64,000 bases of DNA from Lachnospiraceae bacterium (GTDB taxonomy: Bacteria; Bacillota; Clostridia; Lachnospirales; Lachnospiraceae). The stretch is from the NCBI GenBank assembly GCA_024403415.1, contig JAKSRY010000001.1, forward strand, positions 62,001 through 126,000. Reading direction: 5' to 3'. The translations under genes and the position numbers were made by a program. The notes under the pieces were generated by a model. That model was not told the origin of the DNA and did not search any database. It saw only the letters and a list, made by a program, of their open reading frames with translations. Each line of letters begins with the position of its first letter. The first letter of the stretch is position 1. Below, piece after piece: positions 15,999 to 25,788 of this stretch.

Positions 15999-17978
15999 TT
16001 ACCAGTTAAACCAGTCTGATATTCCATAAAACAAATCCGGGTTATACATTCTCAAATTTATGCCTGCCGTATCATTTACCATAATCAAAAGTGCATAGCC
16101 AAATTCAAGAATCAATCCTATTTTAAGGAAATTCATTCCAAGCTTTGGCTGCTTTTCAACAAGAATGAGTAGTATTATCACAGCTGCAATTATTAATCCA
16201 AATGACATATCCGCAGTATATCTTTGCAGAACTCCTGCCTGATTGGCATCAAGAAGTCCGATTATAAGTGAAACTGCAAGTGATACTGTTACGAACAGAC
16301 CTGTTTTTGAAGCCTTAATCTCTTTCCTGAAGTGTCCCCCAAGCATAACAGGCCACATCAGAATATTACAGAGAATGACACCTCCGAAGAAGTATTCTGT
16401 AACTATTTTTCCCATGTATGAATAACCAATCTCTGATGAGTGCAGAAATGGGAATACCCCATCGATTGTAAAAGGCTGAAACAGGAAGCTCAAAAGCCCG
16501 AGCACCATTCTCGAAATGCTGAAGCCTCTAAGATTCATATCATTGTTAGTCAGACTGTAGGTGGCACCAAAATCAAATACAGATCCAAAACGTGCCTTAT
16601 TATAGGCCATTACCACACCGGCAACCAGTATGTAAGGCAGAACAATTCCAACCGTTCTTCCAATCGATTTACGGCTAAACAATGTTCTTTCCTTAATCAC
16701 CTCATTCCAAAAAATCGGTACCGCAAGAAAACTAAATAAAAGCATCTGCGGTCTGCAGCCTGCAACCAGCGCCATACACAATGAACCGGCGGCATATTCA
16801 GCAATAAGCTTTCTTCTGTCATCGGATTTTCTGAGCCAGAAGTATAATCCCCATGCAGTCAGACACAACGCTGCCATTATGGGTACCGAATAAATGTCTG
16901 CGGTAAAATATATATATGCAAATACAGGACAGGTCACCACAAATGTACTCAAAAGAATATATGTTACAAGTGACGCATTCTTAAAATATCTGCTGATAAT
17001 TTTATTGATCAGAAGAAAAATACCGATTACAAACAGAGCATAATAAAATCCGACTGCAATGTAATTTGGCAAATCCTTCCCTAAAATCGCATGACTTGGA
17101 TAATAAAGCATTAATTCAGGCACTATACCAAAGTATACATAGTAACGTTCATTGTAATATGCATAGTCTGCACGATACTCTATATTATTTGCCTGAAGAT
17201 ATATCGTATCATAAGGATTTTGAGCTTCAAGCAGTCCCTCTGAAGGCTTGTCATCAACATAGGTATGTCCTTCACTTAAGGCTTTTGCAAGTTCCTTATA
17301 CTGCTGATGATGTGGGATTGAAGCCTCATTTAACAATTTATGCGAGCCTGACCAGAATAATCCCATTCCGATTAATCCGAGTACACATACTGCTATTATC
17401 GCTAACTGCTTTCTTCCTGCAGAGGTCTTCAGATTTGCATTCAGTTTAACCTTCACAGCTTCCCCATTTGTTCTAAGGAGAATGAAGAAACATATTATTC
17501 CAAGAACAATTAGGAATCTTACCGGATTGAAAATAAAGGGTCTTCTGACATTGAGTTTTACCCCATTTACAGTAAAATCCCTGTCTGAAGAAGCATTTTC
17601 TTCGGCCTTAAATCTGATATCGATAGATTTAAGTTTGCCATAGGGATGAATATTTGTATAAAAAGATGCCGGTGCCCCGCTTGATATAACGCCAGTCGGA
17701 AGAGGATAATCATAAAAATTTCCTTCGTCCGTAATCATAATGCTGTATTCAACAGGCGCATCCTCTTTAAGAGCCACATCAAAATAAATATTACTGACCT
17801 CTTCTTCCACGTCATTAATACTTACAAGGTATTCGCTATTCATTTTGGTCACTGTCTGTTTACTGCTTACATCAATTTCACTGTTACCGATGGATGCAAG
17901 TGCAGAATAATTAAACAGCAAAAATTCTGCCGCCAGAGCAATCAGAATTCCTATCAGATATGGCTTAATTTTTTTCAT
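15999..17978 (-). CDS. Large polytopic membrane protein, GT-C-like, unknown function
   Basis: A protein of about 659 residues with one N-terminal helix, an extracytoplasmic beta-rich domain of about 120 residues, and a block of about ten membrane helices. Motifs HHQQYKELAKALSEGHTY and DYAYYNERYYVYFGIVPELMLYYP lie in a large loop between helices, as in GT-C-type glycosyltransferase-like membrane proteins of Lachnospiraceae glycan loci. I do not recognise a named family. Its start overlaps the 3' end of the PglF-type gene by 14 bases, indicating coupled translation. ATG at 17978 is taken over the preceding GTG. Confidence 0.65.
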   Translation of the reverse strand: MKKIKPYLIGILIALAAEFLLFNYSALASIGNSEIDVSSKQTVTKMNSEYLVSINDVEEEVSNIYFDVALKEDAPVEYSIMITDEGNFYDYPLPTGVISSGAPASFYTNIHPYGKLKSIDIRFKAEENASSDRDFTVNGVKLNVRRPFIFNPVRFLIVLGIICFFILLRTNGEAVKVKLNANLKTSAGRKQLAIIAVCVLGLIGMGLFWSGSHKLLNEASIPHHQQYKELAKALSEGHTYVDDKPSEGLLEAQNPYDTIYLQANNIEYRADYAYYNERYYVYFGIVPELMLYYPSHAILGKDLPNYIAVGFYYALFVIGIFLLINKIISRYFKNASLVTYILLSTFVVTCPVFAYIYFTADIYSVPIMAALCLTAWGLYFWLRKSDDRRKLIAEYAAGSLCMALVAGCRPQMLLFSFLAVPIFWNEVIKERTLFSRKSIGRTVGIVLPYILVAGVVMAYNKARFGSVFDFGATYSLTNNDMNLRGFSISRMVLGLLSFLFQPFTIDGVFPFLHSSEIGYSYMGKIVTEYFFGGVILCNILMWPVMLGGHFRKEIKASKTGLFVTVSLAVSLIIGLLDANQAGVLQRYTADMSFGLIIAAVIILLILVEKQPKLGMNFLKIGLILEFGYALLIMVNDTAGINLRMYNPDLFYGISDWFNW

Positions 17979-19848
17979 CACTCTTATATTTATATGTTGG
18001 TACTATTTCATGAACCAAAGGTCTTATATCACTGCTTTCATTCTTTGACTCATCCTTAAGTTCCTTTAAAAGCTTAAAGAATTCATCTTCATCAAGTTCA
18101 ATTGGCTTACCGATAAAGATAGACTTATTCTTCGTTTCTGTAAGTCCCTCTTCATCCATCAAAAGCTCTTCATAAAGCTTTTCACCGGGTCTTAAGCCTG
18201 TAAATTCTATCTTGATATCCTCATCAACTCTGTAGCCTGACAGCTTAATAAGATTCTTTGCAAGATCAAGAATTTTAACAGGTTTTCCCATATCAAGAAC
18301 GAATATTTCTCCACCCTTGGCATAAGCACCGGCCTGAAGTACAAGAGAAACCGCTTCTGGAATGGTCATAAAATATCTGATTATATCAGGATGTGTAACC
18401 GTAACCGGACCTCCTGCCATAATCTGCTTCTTAAACAGCGGAATAACCGATCCGTTCGAACCTAATACATTACCAAAACGCACTGCCACGAATTCAGTAT
18501 CATAATGTCTGTTAAAGGTCTGGACAATCATCTCACAGATACGCTTTGATGCGCCCATTATATTCGTAGGATTAACCGCTTTATCAGTACTGATCATTAC
18601 AAATCGCTTAACACCATTCATAGCTGCTGCCTGAGCAGTCTTAAAGGTACCGAATACGTTATTTTTAATAGCCTCATTCGGGCTTGTTTCCATTAAAGGT
18701 ACATGCTTATGTGCTGCAGCATGATAAACTATGTCCGGCTTGTATGTCTTAAATATCCAGTTGATTCTGTTTGTATTTCTTACAGAAGCTATGAGAACAA
18801 CCAGATCAAGTTCAGGATATTTTATCTTAAGTTCCTGCTGAATGTCATAGGCACTGTTTTCATATATATCAACAAGAATAAGCCTCTTGGGGTTATGACC
18901 CGCAACCTGGCGCATAATTTCCGAACCGATGGAACCGCCTCCACCTGTAACAAGAATTGTCTTGCCCTGTACATAATCAAGAATTGAATCAAGGTCAACC
19001 TCAATGGGGTCTCTTCCAAGAAGGTCCTCAACCTCAACATCCCTTAATTTTGATACCGAAACTTCACCGTTAACCAGCTGATACATACCGGGAAGCGATC
19101 TTAATTTACAGTTGGTTTCCTTACATATATCAAGAATCTGCGATATTGACTGTCTGCTTGCCGAAGGCATTGCCATGATAATTTCATCAACCTCATAAAG
19201 ATCTGCATATTCAATTATCTTGTCGCGTCCGCCTACAACTTTAATTCCCTGAATAAATTTGCCGGCCTTTCCCGGATCATCATCAATGATGCATCTTATA
19301 ACCATGGTTGAAAAATTAGAATTAACTATTTCCTTAACTATGGCATTTGCAGCCTCTCCGGCACCTATTATCATTACGGAAATGGCATTATTTTTGTTCT
19401 GACTTCTGTGTTTCAGACTTCTCAGGAATCTGTATGAAAAACGACTTACAAATATAAGCGTTATCAGTATAAACAGATACATGAAATAGTAACTGATTGG
19501 TTCTGCCTGCTTTCCTTCCACTCTGAAAAACTGGAGTCCGACTGCATATATGGCAGTCGACAGAACACTGCTTATCACAAGATTCTGCAGTTCGCTTTCA
19601 CCTGCATATGCCCACAGGGAGCTGTACATTCTGAAGAAGTAAAGAACCAGAAGTGTCAATACTATTCCAAACGGCAAAAAACTGCTGATTGGATCAATAA
19701 AGTAATCCGGTATCTCATTCATTTCAAAATTATATCTGATCAGCAATGCCAGATAACTTGCTGCGATAATGCTTATTATGTCGTAAATAACCAAAGCAGT
19801 TCGACGATAAAATAATTTAACGTTAAAGAACTTCTTTTTCTGCTTCAT
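17965..19848 (-). CDS. Membrane UDP-HexNAc 4,6-dehydratase (PglF/WbpM/CapD-like)
   Basis: A 627-residue two-part protein: four N-terminal membrane helices and a CoA-binding-like domain (MIIGAGEAANAIVKE near 160), then an SDR domain with VTGGGGSIGSE near 296. The active site has the MxxxK form (IMGASKR) instead of YxxxK, as in WbpM and PglF. These enzymes convert UDP-GlcNAc to UDP-4-keto-6-deoxy-GlcNAc. The product is the substrate for PglE-type aminotransferases, one of which is at 8.3-9.6 kb. GAGGAAATAAAA precedes the ATG. It follows the O-antigen-ligase-like gene by 40 bases. Confidence 0.88.
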   Translation of the reverse strand: MKQKKKFFNVKLFYRRTALVIYDIISIIAASYLALLIRYNFEMNEIPDYFIDPISSFLPFGIVLTLLVLYFFRMYSSLWAYAGESELQNLVISSVLSTAIYAVGLQFFRVEGKQAEPISYYFMYLFILITLIFVSRFSYRFLRSLKHRSQNKNNAISVMIIGAGEAANAIVKEIVNSNFSTMVIRCIIDDDPGKAGKFIQGIKVVGGRDKIIEYADLYEVDEIIMAMPSASRQSISQILDICKETNCKLRSLPGMYQLVNGEVSVSKLRDVEVEDLLGRDPIEVDLDSILDYVQGKTILVTGGGGSIGSEIMRQVAGHNPKRLILVDIYENSAYDIQQELKIKYPELDLVVLIASVRNTNRINWIFKTYKPDIVYHAAAHKHVPLMETSPNEAIKNNVFGTFKTAQAAAMNGVKRFVMISTDKAVNPTNIMGASKRICEMIVQTFNRHYDTEFVAVRFGNVLGSNGSVIPLFKKQIMAGGPVTVTHPDIIRYFMTIPEAVSLVLQAGAYAKGGEIFVLDMGKPVKILDLAKNLIKLSGYRVDEDIKIEFTGLRPGEKLYEELLMDEEGLTETKNKSIFIGKPIELDEDEFFKLLKELKDESKNESSDIRPLVHEIVPTYKYKSDEKN

Positions 19849-19888
19849 TTTTATTTCCTCGTTCCTAATATATATTTCATCAGAAATA

Positions 19889-22594
19889 TTATTTTTCTTC
19901 TAATTTTCCGGCTTCCGTAATAAATAAGAGCGGAACTGTCATTAACCATAATGTAAGGTATAACGGATTACTCATGTGATACAGCCATTCAACAATACCT
20001 GCAACAGCATATCCCATTACATATACCGGTACAAGTGCAAGATACGGATTAACGAATCTGTTCTTTCTGTAAATCACGACTCCCATCACCAGTGTTGTAA
20101 CACCAAGAATAATAAATACAATTCCTGTCGGAATTCCATGCTCGTATGCAACTTCAAGGTAAACATCATGGGCATGTGCACACTCTGTTCCATCTTCAAG
20201 AATAGGACCACCTATGGGGTGACCATTCATATTTAATGCATCCAGATAAACATCATATATACTAAATCTTCCGTTAGAATAATCCTTATGGGTAGCTTCG
20301 TATGCTACACTTTCATCTGCCTCTCCCATTACACTTCCCGCGTATGCGGTTACAACGTGCTGCATTCTGCCACCACCTTCAACCATGGCATCATGATAGG
20401 TATTCATTTGTTCTTCACTCGGCTTCTTATCCCAGTCCTCATCCTTGATATCAGCATCATACCAGTCATAAAATTTAGCATCATACAATTGTTCAACCGT
20501 ACCGGTATATTCTGTGAAATCGAGAGTTTTCTGATTATATAAATCTATACTGTCTTCAGGCATTGACAAAATCTTATAAAGGAAAAGATTAATAACACGA
20601 TCAACTGTAATATAATCCTCTGAATTGAGTTTTCTACCTCTTTTCAGCGAATCGGTAAAATTATCAATATCATATTCATAAGGATCGTTTACAAGACAGG
20701 GAACTGTCCTTTGTATTTCAAACACAACCGGAATCATCACAATAACAGAAACAGCCAGCATTAAAATCAGTTTTATTGCGAGGGCACATATCTTTTTACC
20801 TTTGCCAAAGAGCATGATGATAATTCCAAAGAATACTACAAAGAATGCCGCAATATAACCTGTTCTTGAAAAAGTAAAGAACAGATAACTTATTGCCAGG
20901 GCTGAGAATGCAAGTTCCTTCCATATATCTGCAAGTGTGAAGGTACCTTTTATCTCATCCTTATTTCCGTCAGCCTTTACCATGCATACCTTACGAACCT
21001 TAACAAGTGTCAGAACTATTCCGACGCTTGCAACTATCACAAGATAAGTAGCTCCCATGGTTTCCGTGTGGAAATAGAAAGGAAATCTTGCTGTTCTGAA
21101 GGTTGCAAAGGGTCTGTACATCCAAACCCATACCGTACACAAAAGGAACTGGATCACTACTCCCCTTATGACATTCACAATGAATCTGTCACGATTCTTC
21201 CATAAAGCATAATTTATATAAAGAAGTACAACGGCAATCGCCAGAGTTACTGTCCACATTCTGTCATGCTTAAATATAATACCGAAGGCAAGCATGAGAG
21301 TTACCGGAATGGCATATATAATTCTTGGTTTAGCCATTTTCTTTCTTGAAACAAGTGCAACAATAGTTCGTATAATGATAAATCCAAGAAGAATCGCAAC
21401 ATAAACAGTTGCTCTTAATACAAACAGCTCATCATCCGTCATTTCTTCCGTCACGTTAAAATGGTAATAGATAACGCCGGCAACAGCAGAAATAATCACG
21501 TAGATGAGATTATATAAATTAAAGATTTCTTTGGCCTCAAACATCGCAATAATGATAATTGCAAACCAAATCATTTCTTTTCTTTCTGCAATATAGTGGT
21601 GAATGTTATAAAGTCCCGAAACATATTCACAGCAAGCCTGTATGGCTCCCGCTATTGCAATCGCCTGAATGAAATCCGGAATATGACTCTTTATATAGTC
21701 CTTGGTTACTATGCTTTTCTGGCCATCCCTGTTGTGATTTACCGCATACAGAAGAATTGCTCCAAGCAACAGCGCTCCGACCACGGCAACCGCATTATCC
21801 ACTCCATGCGTACTAACCTTTCCAAGAATAATCATCACAAGAAAGGCTCCCACAATCAATACGATTATCGGGTTGAGAACACATTTCATGACAGACTCAT
21901 AAGTTACAAGTCCGTCTTTATCTTTTTTCTTAAAATATACCTCTGTAAGCTTTGACAGAACGCCTGCCAGAATAAGAATTATACCAATTGAAAGAAGATC
22001 ATCACTTACTGAACACGGAACCTTATAGCAGTAATCCATAATAAGATTCATGCCTGTCTCATATTCATCGTTATACCCTGAAGTTGCAACCGCATCAGGA
22101 TTTGTCCACACCTCTTTGCCCAAATATACAGATTTCTTAGAGCAGAAAATAAGTGTATAAATACTATTCTTTGGGTCGTCATCCGGGATAGGAACATCTA
22201 CATCGATCAGGACATCTACAAATGCCGGAAGTTCTTCCGGTATCTTGGTGGTTTCCTCTGCAAGAATATCACCCTTACTGTTCTTTAATAATGTTCTGAA
22301 CTCGCTGTCATATGTTTTGTCAGAAACATATACTCTTATATACTGAAGGTGCTCATTAGTTGGAATGAAATACTGCGATACGTTATTTCGATAGTTGATT
22401 ACACCGGTAAGCATGGGGTATTCAACATTCGGATCAGCCGAAATTTCTTCCCCTGTTGCTGTTAACTTATGCTCTCCTTCAACCCAGACCTTACTTGTCC
22501 ACATTCCAAACGGCCATATCGACAAAATAGCCAGTATGGCAAACAGCGATATCACAAATTTAATTGCTTTACTTTTGTATACAACGTTTCTCAT
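19889..22594 (-). CDS. O-antigen-ligase-like polytopic membrane protein (WaaL/Wzy_C type)
   Basis: A 901-residue membrane protein with about a dozen or more helices. After an initial helix comes an extracytoplasmic domain of about 150 residues. Near residue 820, HAHDVYLEVAYEHGIPTG matches the conserved H(N/D)xxLxxxxExGxxG motif in the periplasmic loop of the WaaL/PglL/Wzy_C superfamily; a second external segment at about 650-780 is rich in acidic residues. Members polymerise or ligate lipid-linked glycans outside the membrane. It is longer than typical 400-residue members because of the extra external domains. Its ATG overlaps the preceding gene's stop (ATGA). Confidence 0.72.
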   Translation of the reverse strand: MRNVVYKSKAIKFVISLFAILAILSIWPFGMWTSKVWVEGEHKLTATGEEISADPNVEYPMLTGVINYRNNVSQYFIPTNEHLQYIRVYVSDKTYDSEFRTLLKNSKGDILAEETTKIPEELPAFVDVLIDVDVPIPDDDPKNSIYTLIFCSKKSVYLGKEVWTNPDAVATSGYNDEYETGMNLIMDYCYKVPCSVSDDLLSIGIILILAGVLSKLTEVYFKKKDKDGLVTYESVMKCVLNPIIVLIVGAFLVMIILGKVSTHGVDNAVAVVGALLLGAILLYAVNHNRDGQKSIVTKDYIKSHIPDFIQAIAIAGAIQACCEYVSGLYNIHHYIAERKEMIWFAIIIIAMFEAKEIFNLYNLIYVIISAVAGVIYYHFNVTEEMTDDELFVLRATVYVAILLGFIIIRTIVALVSRKKMAKPRIIYAIPVTLMLAFGIIFKHDRMWTVTLAIAVVLLYINYALWKNRDRFIVNVIRGVVIQFLLCTVWVWMYRPFATFRTARFPFYFHTETMGATYLVIVASVGIVLTLVKVRKVCMVKADGNKDEIKGTFTLADIWKELAFSALAISYLFFTFSRTGYIAAFFVVFFGIIIMLFGKGKKICALAIKLILMLAVSVIVMIPVVFEIQRTVPCLVNDPYEYDIDNFTDSLKRGRKLNSEDYITVDRVINLFLYKILSMPEDSIDLYNQKTLDFTEYTGTVEQLYDAKFYDWYDADIKDEDWDKKPSEEQMNTYHDAMVEGGGRMQHVVTAYAGSVMGEADESVAYEATHKDYSNGRFSIYDVYLDALNMNGHPIGGPILEDGTECAHAHDVYLEVAYEHGIPTGIVFIILGVTTLVMGVVIYRKNRFVNPYLALVPVYVMGYAVAGIVEWLYHMSNPLYLTLWLMTVPLLFITEAGKLEEK

Positions 22595-24249
22595 TTTTCC
22601 ATTCTTTCTTTTCTGACTGCTTTTACGTTCTCTGCTTTAGTAACTTCAAAGAACATTATTGGTATGATAACCCACAGATAGAACACATATCTTACAAGAC
22701 TCAAAGGACCGATAAAGTTAGTCAGCAAGGTAAGGAATGGTATAAGAAATGCAATTGCAAGTCTTCCACGTCCGTAGGAAATCATAAATCCAAGTACAAA
22801 TATAAACACAAAGAACATAAATCCCGGTGAAAACAGCATGTTAATTACCGGTATTTTCTGTATTGTCGAGTCAAGTGAAAACCATCTGTATATATCATTA
22901 ATTACAGGTATCTTTGAATCACGCTCTCCGGGTGGTTCTGTTTCAAATGCAAAATATGATGTCTCTTCATAAGAATGTGTATACACATCATGACCCTTAT
23001 AATTATCCATAATGGCCCCGGGATACCACATTCCATAGCTTGTCATAACCCAGGCATCGACATATGCCTTGGGGTGCTTTGTCATCAAAGACATCCACAG
23101 CTTAATGAAATCTGAAGGGCTTTCGCTGAAAGCTGCCTCATTAAAGTCTATCTTTACAACATCGGCTGCCTTGGGCTCATATCTTTTTAATGTCTCGTCC
23201 GGCAAATATTTAAGTATCGAATTTTTCTCATCCTGACTTAGCGAATCCGGATCATAGCAGTACACTCTTGTTATCTGCTGTATCGGTACTGATAAGATTT
23301 CCCTGTGTCCAATATCTGAGGCGTTTACAGCATGGAGCATTCCTTTATTTATTACAAAGAAAGCAATAACAGCTATTACGCCGACCACCAGAAACTGTTT
23401 GAAATACTTTCTTAAACCCAAGGTTTTCCAAAAAGCAAAAACTGCTATCGGTAAAAAAACAATAAAAGCATATATTCCGTTACTTCTAAGCAGCATCATA
23501 AGTGTTGCCGAAATAACAAAAATAATAACCTCTTTCTTCTTTGAAAAGAAATCCTGTGGATTCTTGATCATCTTCAAAAGGTATAAGACTGTAAGAATTA
23601 AAAATGCGCCGAATACACCGTCTTTGGTAGAACAAAGTGCCAGCATAACAAGAACGGGAAACAGGCCAAGATATAATGTAAATATCAAGGCTCCCCTTTT
23701 TCCAAGTCCGTTTGTTCTTAAATATGCAACCAGAAATCCATACACTCCGGAAGTGATAAGCATTCCAAAAAGAATAAATGCAGCTATCGCAATATTATAA
23801 TCCCCTGTAAGCTTATGAAATGCCTGAACTATTCCACCCATGCTTAATACATGCAGCATTGGATGCTGATTGGAAAATGTTCGTGCTATGGTTTCCACAA
23901 GTTCATCCTGCGCATCATAACAGAAAAATCCGGGATATACGCCAAGGAAGACTATGAGGTACAAAACCGAAATAATTAAAAAGGCTGTCAGGAATGCTTT
24001 CTTAAAAGAAACATTATCTTCCTGTGTCCGAACCTGCATTGCCTTTTTTGACAATATCAAATCCCACTTCTGCCAGATATATTTAATCATGAACCCGAAG
24101 AGAACTGTCATAACAACCGGCAAAATATATGTCACCGGATTAGTCAGAAGAACTTCTCCGTAATTCTTGGCCTGAAATCCAAAGGTCAGACATACCCCAA
24201 AAACAAAAGCAACTATCCAGTTTAAGAAACGTGCTCTATGGCTAATCAT
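22591..24249 (-). CDS. Polytopic membrane protein, DUF6020-like
   Basis: A protein of about 552 residues with some twelve membrane helices. YPGFFCYDAQDELVET, followed by SNQHPMLHVLSMGG, sits in the first external loop, a pattern I associate with the DUF6020 family of GT-C-like membrane proteins; the Asp there would be a candidate catalytic residue. A second external region includes SIPVIN-type and VMTSYGMWYPGAIMDNY segments. I choose the ATG at 24249, which overlaps the stop of the preceding GT2 gene, over the ATG at 24279 that lacks a ribosome site. Function is unknown; a lipid-linked-sugar-dependent glycosyltransferase is plausible. Confidence 0.6.
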   Translation of the reverse strand: MISHRARFLNWIVAFVFGVCLTFGFQAKNYGEVLLTNPVTYILPVVMTVLFGFMIKYIWQKWDLILSKKAMQVRTQEDNVSFKKAFLTAFLIISVLYLIVFLGVYPGFFCYDAQDELVETIARTFSNQHPMLHVLSMGGIVQAFHKLTGDYNIAIAAFILFGMLITSGVYGFLVAYLRTNGLGKRGALIFTLYLGLFPVLVMLALCSTKDGVFGAFLILTVLYLLKMIKNPQDFFSKKKEVIIFVISATLMMLLRSNGIYAFIVFLPIAVFAFWKTLGLRKYFKQFLVVGVIAVIAFFVINKGMLHAVNASDIGHREILSVPIQQITRVYCYDPDSLSQDEKNSILKYLPDETLKRYEPKAADVVKIDFNEAAFSESPSDFIKLWMSLMTKHPKAYVDAWVMTSYGMWYPGAIMDNYKGHDVYTHSYEETSYFAFETEPPGERDSKIPVINDIYRWFSLDSTIQKIPVINMLFSPGFMFFVFIFVLGFMISYGRGRLAIAFLIPFLTLLTNFIGPLSLVRYVFYLWVIIPIMFFEVTKAENVKAVRKERMEK

Positions 24250-25180
24250 TCTTACTATCCGTCCGTTCTGAAATAACATACTGCGGTGAGTTATTAATGG
24301 AAATAAACATTCTTCCTATATACTCTCCTACCAGTCCAAGTACCAGCAGGATAAGTCCACCCATAAATACAATGACCGACATAAGAGCCGAAAATCCGAC
24401 TACAAGGCCGTCAGGCTGAATAAACAGTTTTTTGATAATTGTATAAATTCCATATAAGAAACCAAGGCATGCTGTAATTGCACCAACAGCCGTAAAAAAT
24501 CTTAATGGCTTGATTGAAAAGGAAGTGAAACCATTTAACCAGAGAGCAATTAATTTACCCATGGTATATCCGGATTCTCCAACCTCTCGGTTCCTGTGCT
24601 CTATATCGACATTTACTATATTTTTAGTGGTTCTTAATACAAGTCCTATAACATATGGATAGGCATTCGTATATCTGCACATCTCATCAACCACATATCT
24701 TTTTGCCGCAAAATAAGAAGAAACATAAAGATCCTTCGGTTTTCCGAGCATTGATCTAGTCATTCTGTCATTTAGTCTGCTGCCCAGGTTTCTAAACAAT
24801 GAATGTTTCTTGTGCGCGTATCTTGCATATGCAACATCGGCTCCGTTTTCGATTGCATCGAGAAGCAGTCCTACCTGATTTGCAGGTGTCTGACCATCAT
24901 CATCAAGACATACCGTAATATCCCCTGTTGATTCGCGAAGACCTGCCATAAGTGCTGAATGCTGTCCAAAATTCTTGGCAAGGCAAAGTCCTTTAATATT
25001 GTCGTATTCTTTTGCAAGCTTCTTAATCACTTCATAGGTATTATCAGGTGAACAGTCATTCACAAGAATTATTTCAAAGGTATACTTAGTCATTCCGGCC
25101 ATTGTCTCCCGGATTTCCTTAACAACACCTTCAAGTGTCAATTCTGATCTGTAGCATGGAATTACAAAACTGATTTTCAT
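24242..25180 (-). CDS. GT2 glycosyltransferase, DPM1/ArnC-like with two C-terminal helices
   Basis: A 312-residue inverting glycosyltransferase. It begins ISFVIPCYRSELTLEGVV and has VNDCSPDNT, the catalytic DDDGQ segment (CLDDDGQTPANQ) and two C-terminal membrane helices. This is the layout of polyprenyl-phosphate glycosyltransferases (ArnC, GtrB, DPM1), which make undecaprenyl-phosphate-linked monosaccharides for use by GT-C enzymes outside the cell. That fits the several GT-C-like membrane proteins next door. The start at 25180 has GGAG at good spacing; ORF extension to 25219 has none. Confidence 0.82.
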   Translation of the reverse strand: MKISFVIPCYRSELTLEGVVKEIRETMAGMTKYTFEIILVNDCSPDNTYEVIKKLAKEYDNIKGLCLAKNFGQHSALMAGLRESTGDITVCLDDDGQTPANQVGLLLDAIENGADVAYARYAHKKHSLFRNLGSRLNDRMTRSMLGKPKDLYVSSYFAAKRYVVDEMCRYTNAYPYVIGLVLRTTKNIVNVDIEHRNREVGESGYTMGKLIALWLNGFTSFSIKPLRFFTAVGAITACLGFLYGIYTIIKKLFIQPDGLVVGFSALMSVIVFMGGLILLVLGLVGEYIGRMFISINNSPQYVISERTDSKND

Positions 25181-25272
25181 ACATTTCTCCATATTTAATG
25201 AATTTTCCATCATTATCAAACAACTTATCTGTCTTTAAGTATTCTCGTCGTTAATGCAATTGTTTCATAACC

Positions 25273-25788
25273 TTAAAGCTGCTTCTTCATTATCACCGCA
25301 TCCGAAACCTCTTCATTTGCGGTTGCTTCTTCGTCTGTTGCGAATCCTGATTTCATATAACTCTTTTGAGCTCTTTCATTGCAGTCCTTAACTCTCAATA
25401 CAAGCTTTTCAAGTTTAAGAACTTTCTTCGCATAGTCTGAAATAAGTTCTGCTGCCCTGGTTCCGAATCCGTTTGACAGCGAATCTTCTTCTCCGATAAA
25501 TATTCCGAATTCGGCACTTTTTTCTTTATCGTCAAAATCCTTAAGAAATACGGATCCTATATCTTTGTTCAAATCATTTCTTGATATTATGAACTGAACC
25601 ACTTCACCGGTCTCGACCTTGTTTCTAAGCCATGCCGTGTGACTTTCAACCGTAAACAGCTCCTGATACCAGAAATATTTACGAACGAAATCCTTGTTTC
25701 TCCAGCATACTACATTCTCCGTATCTTCATCCGATATAGGGCGTAAGGTTACCACATCATCCGTTAATCTTGTACAAGATGAAATCAT
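25273..25788 (-). CDS. GNAT-family sugar N-acetyltransferase (PseH/RimJ-like)
   Basis: A 171-residue GNAT protein with VTLRPISDEDTENVVCWRN near the N-terminus, IGSVFLKDFD, the acetyl-CoA loop region (SNGFGTRAAELI) and the family ending KSYMKSGF. The VxLRPxxxxD...WRN opening is shared by PseH and RimJ-type enzymes. The start at 25788 has AAGGAG 8 bases upstream and overlaps the end of the preceding membrane protein gene by 32 bases. In context, close to wecE, I infer acetylation of the 4-amino group on a dTDP- or UDP-linked sugar, the role of WecD (RffC) in enterobacteria. Confidence 0.75.
   Translation of the reverse strand: MISSCTRLTDDVVTLRPISDEDTENVVCWRNKDFVRKYFWYQELFTVESHTAWLRNKVETGEVVQFIISRNDLNKDIGSVFLKDFDDKEKSAEFGIFIGEEDSLSNGFGTRAAELISDYAKKVLKLEKLVLRVKDCNERAQKSYMKSGFATDEEATANEEVSDAVIMKKQL

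Noticed and set aside
23399..23800. A 133-codon plus-strand frame within the DUF6020-like gene
   Set aside because: Antisense to a membrane protein; composition mirrors the helices of that gene.
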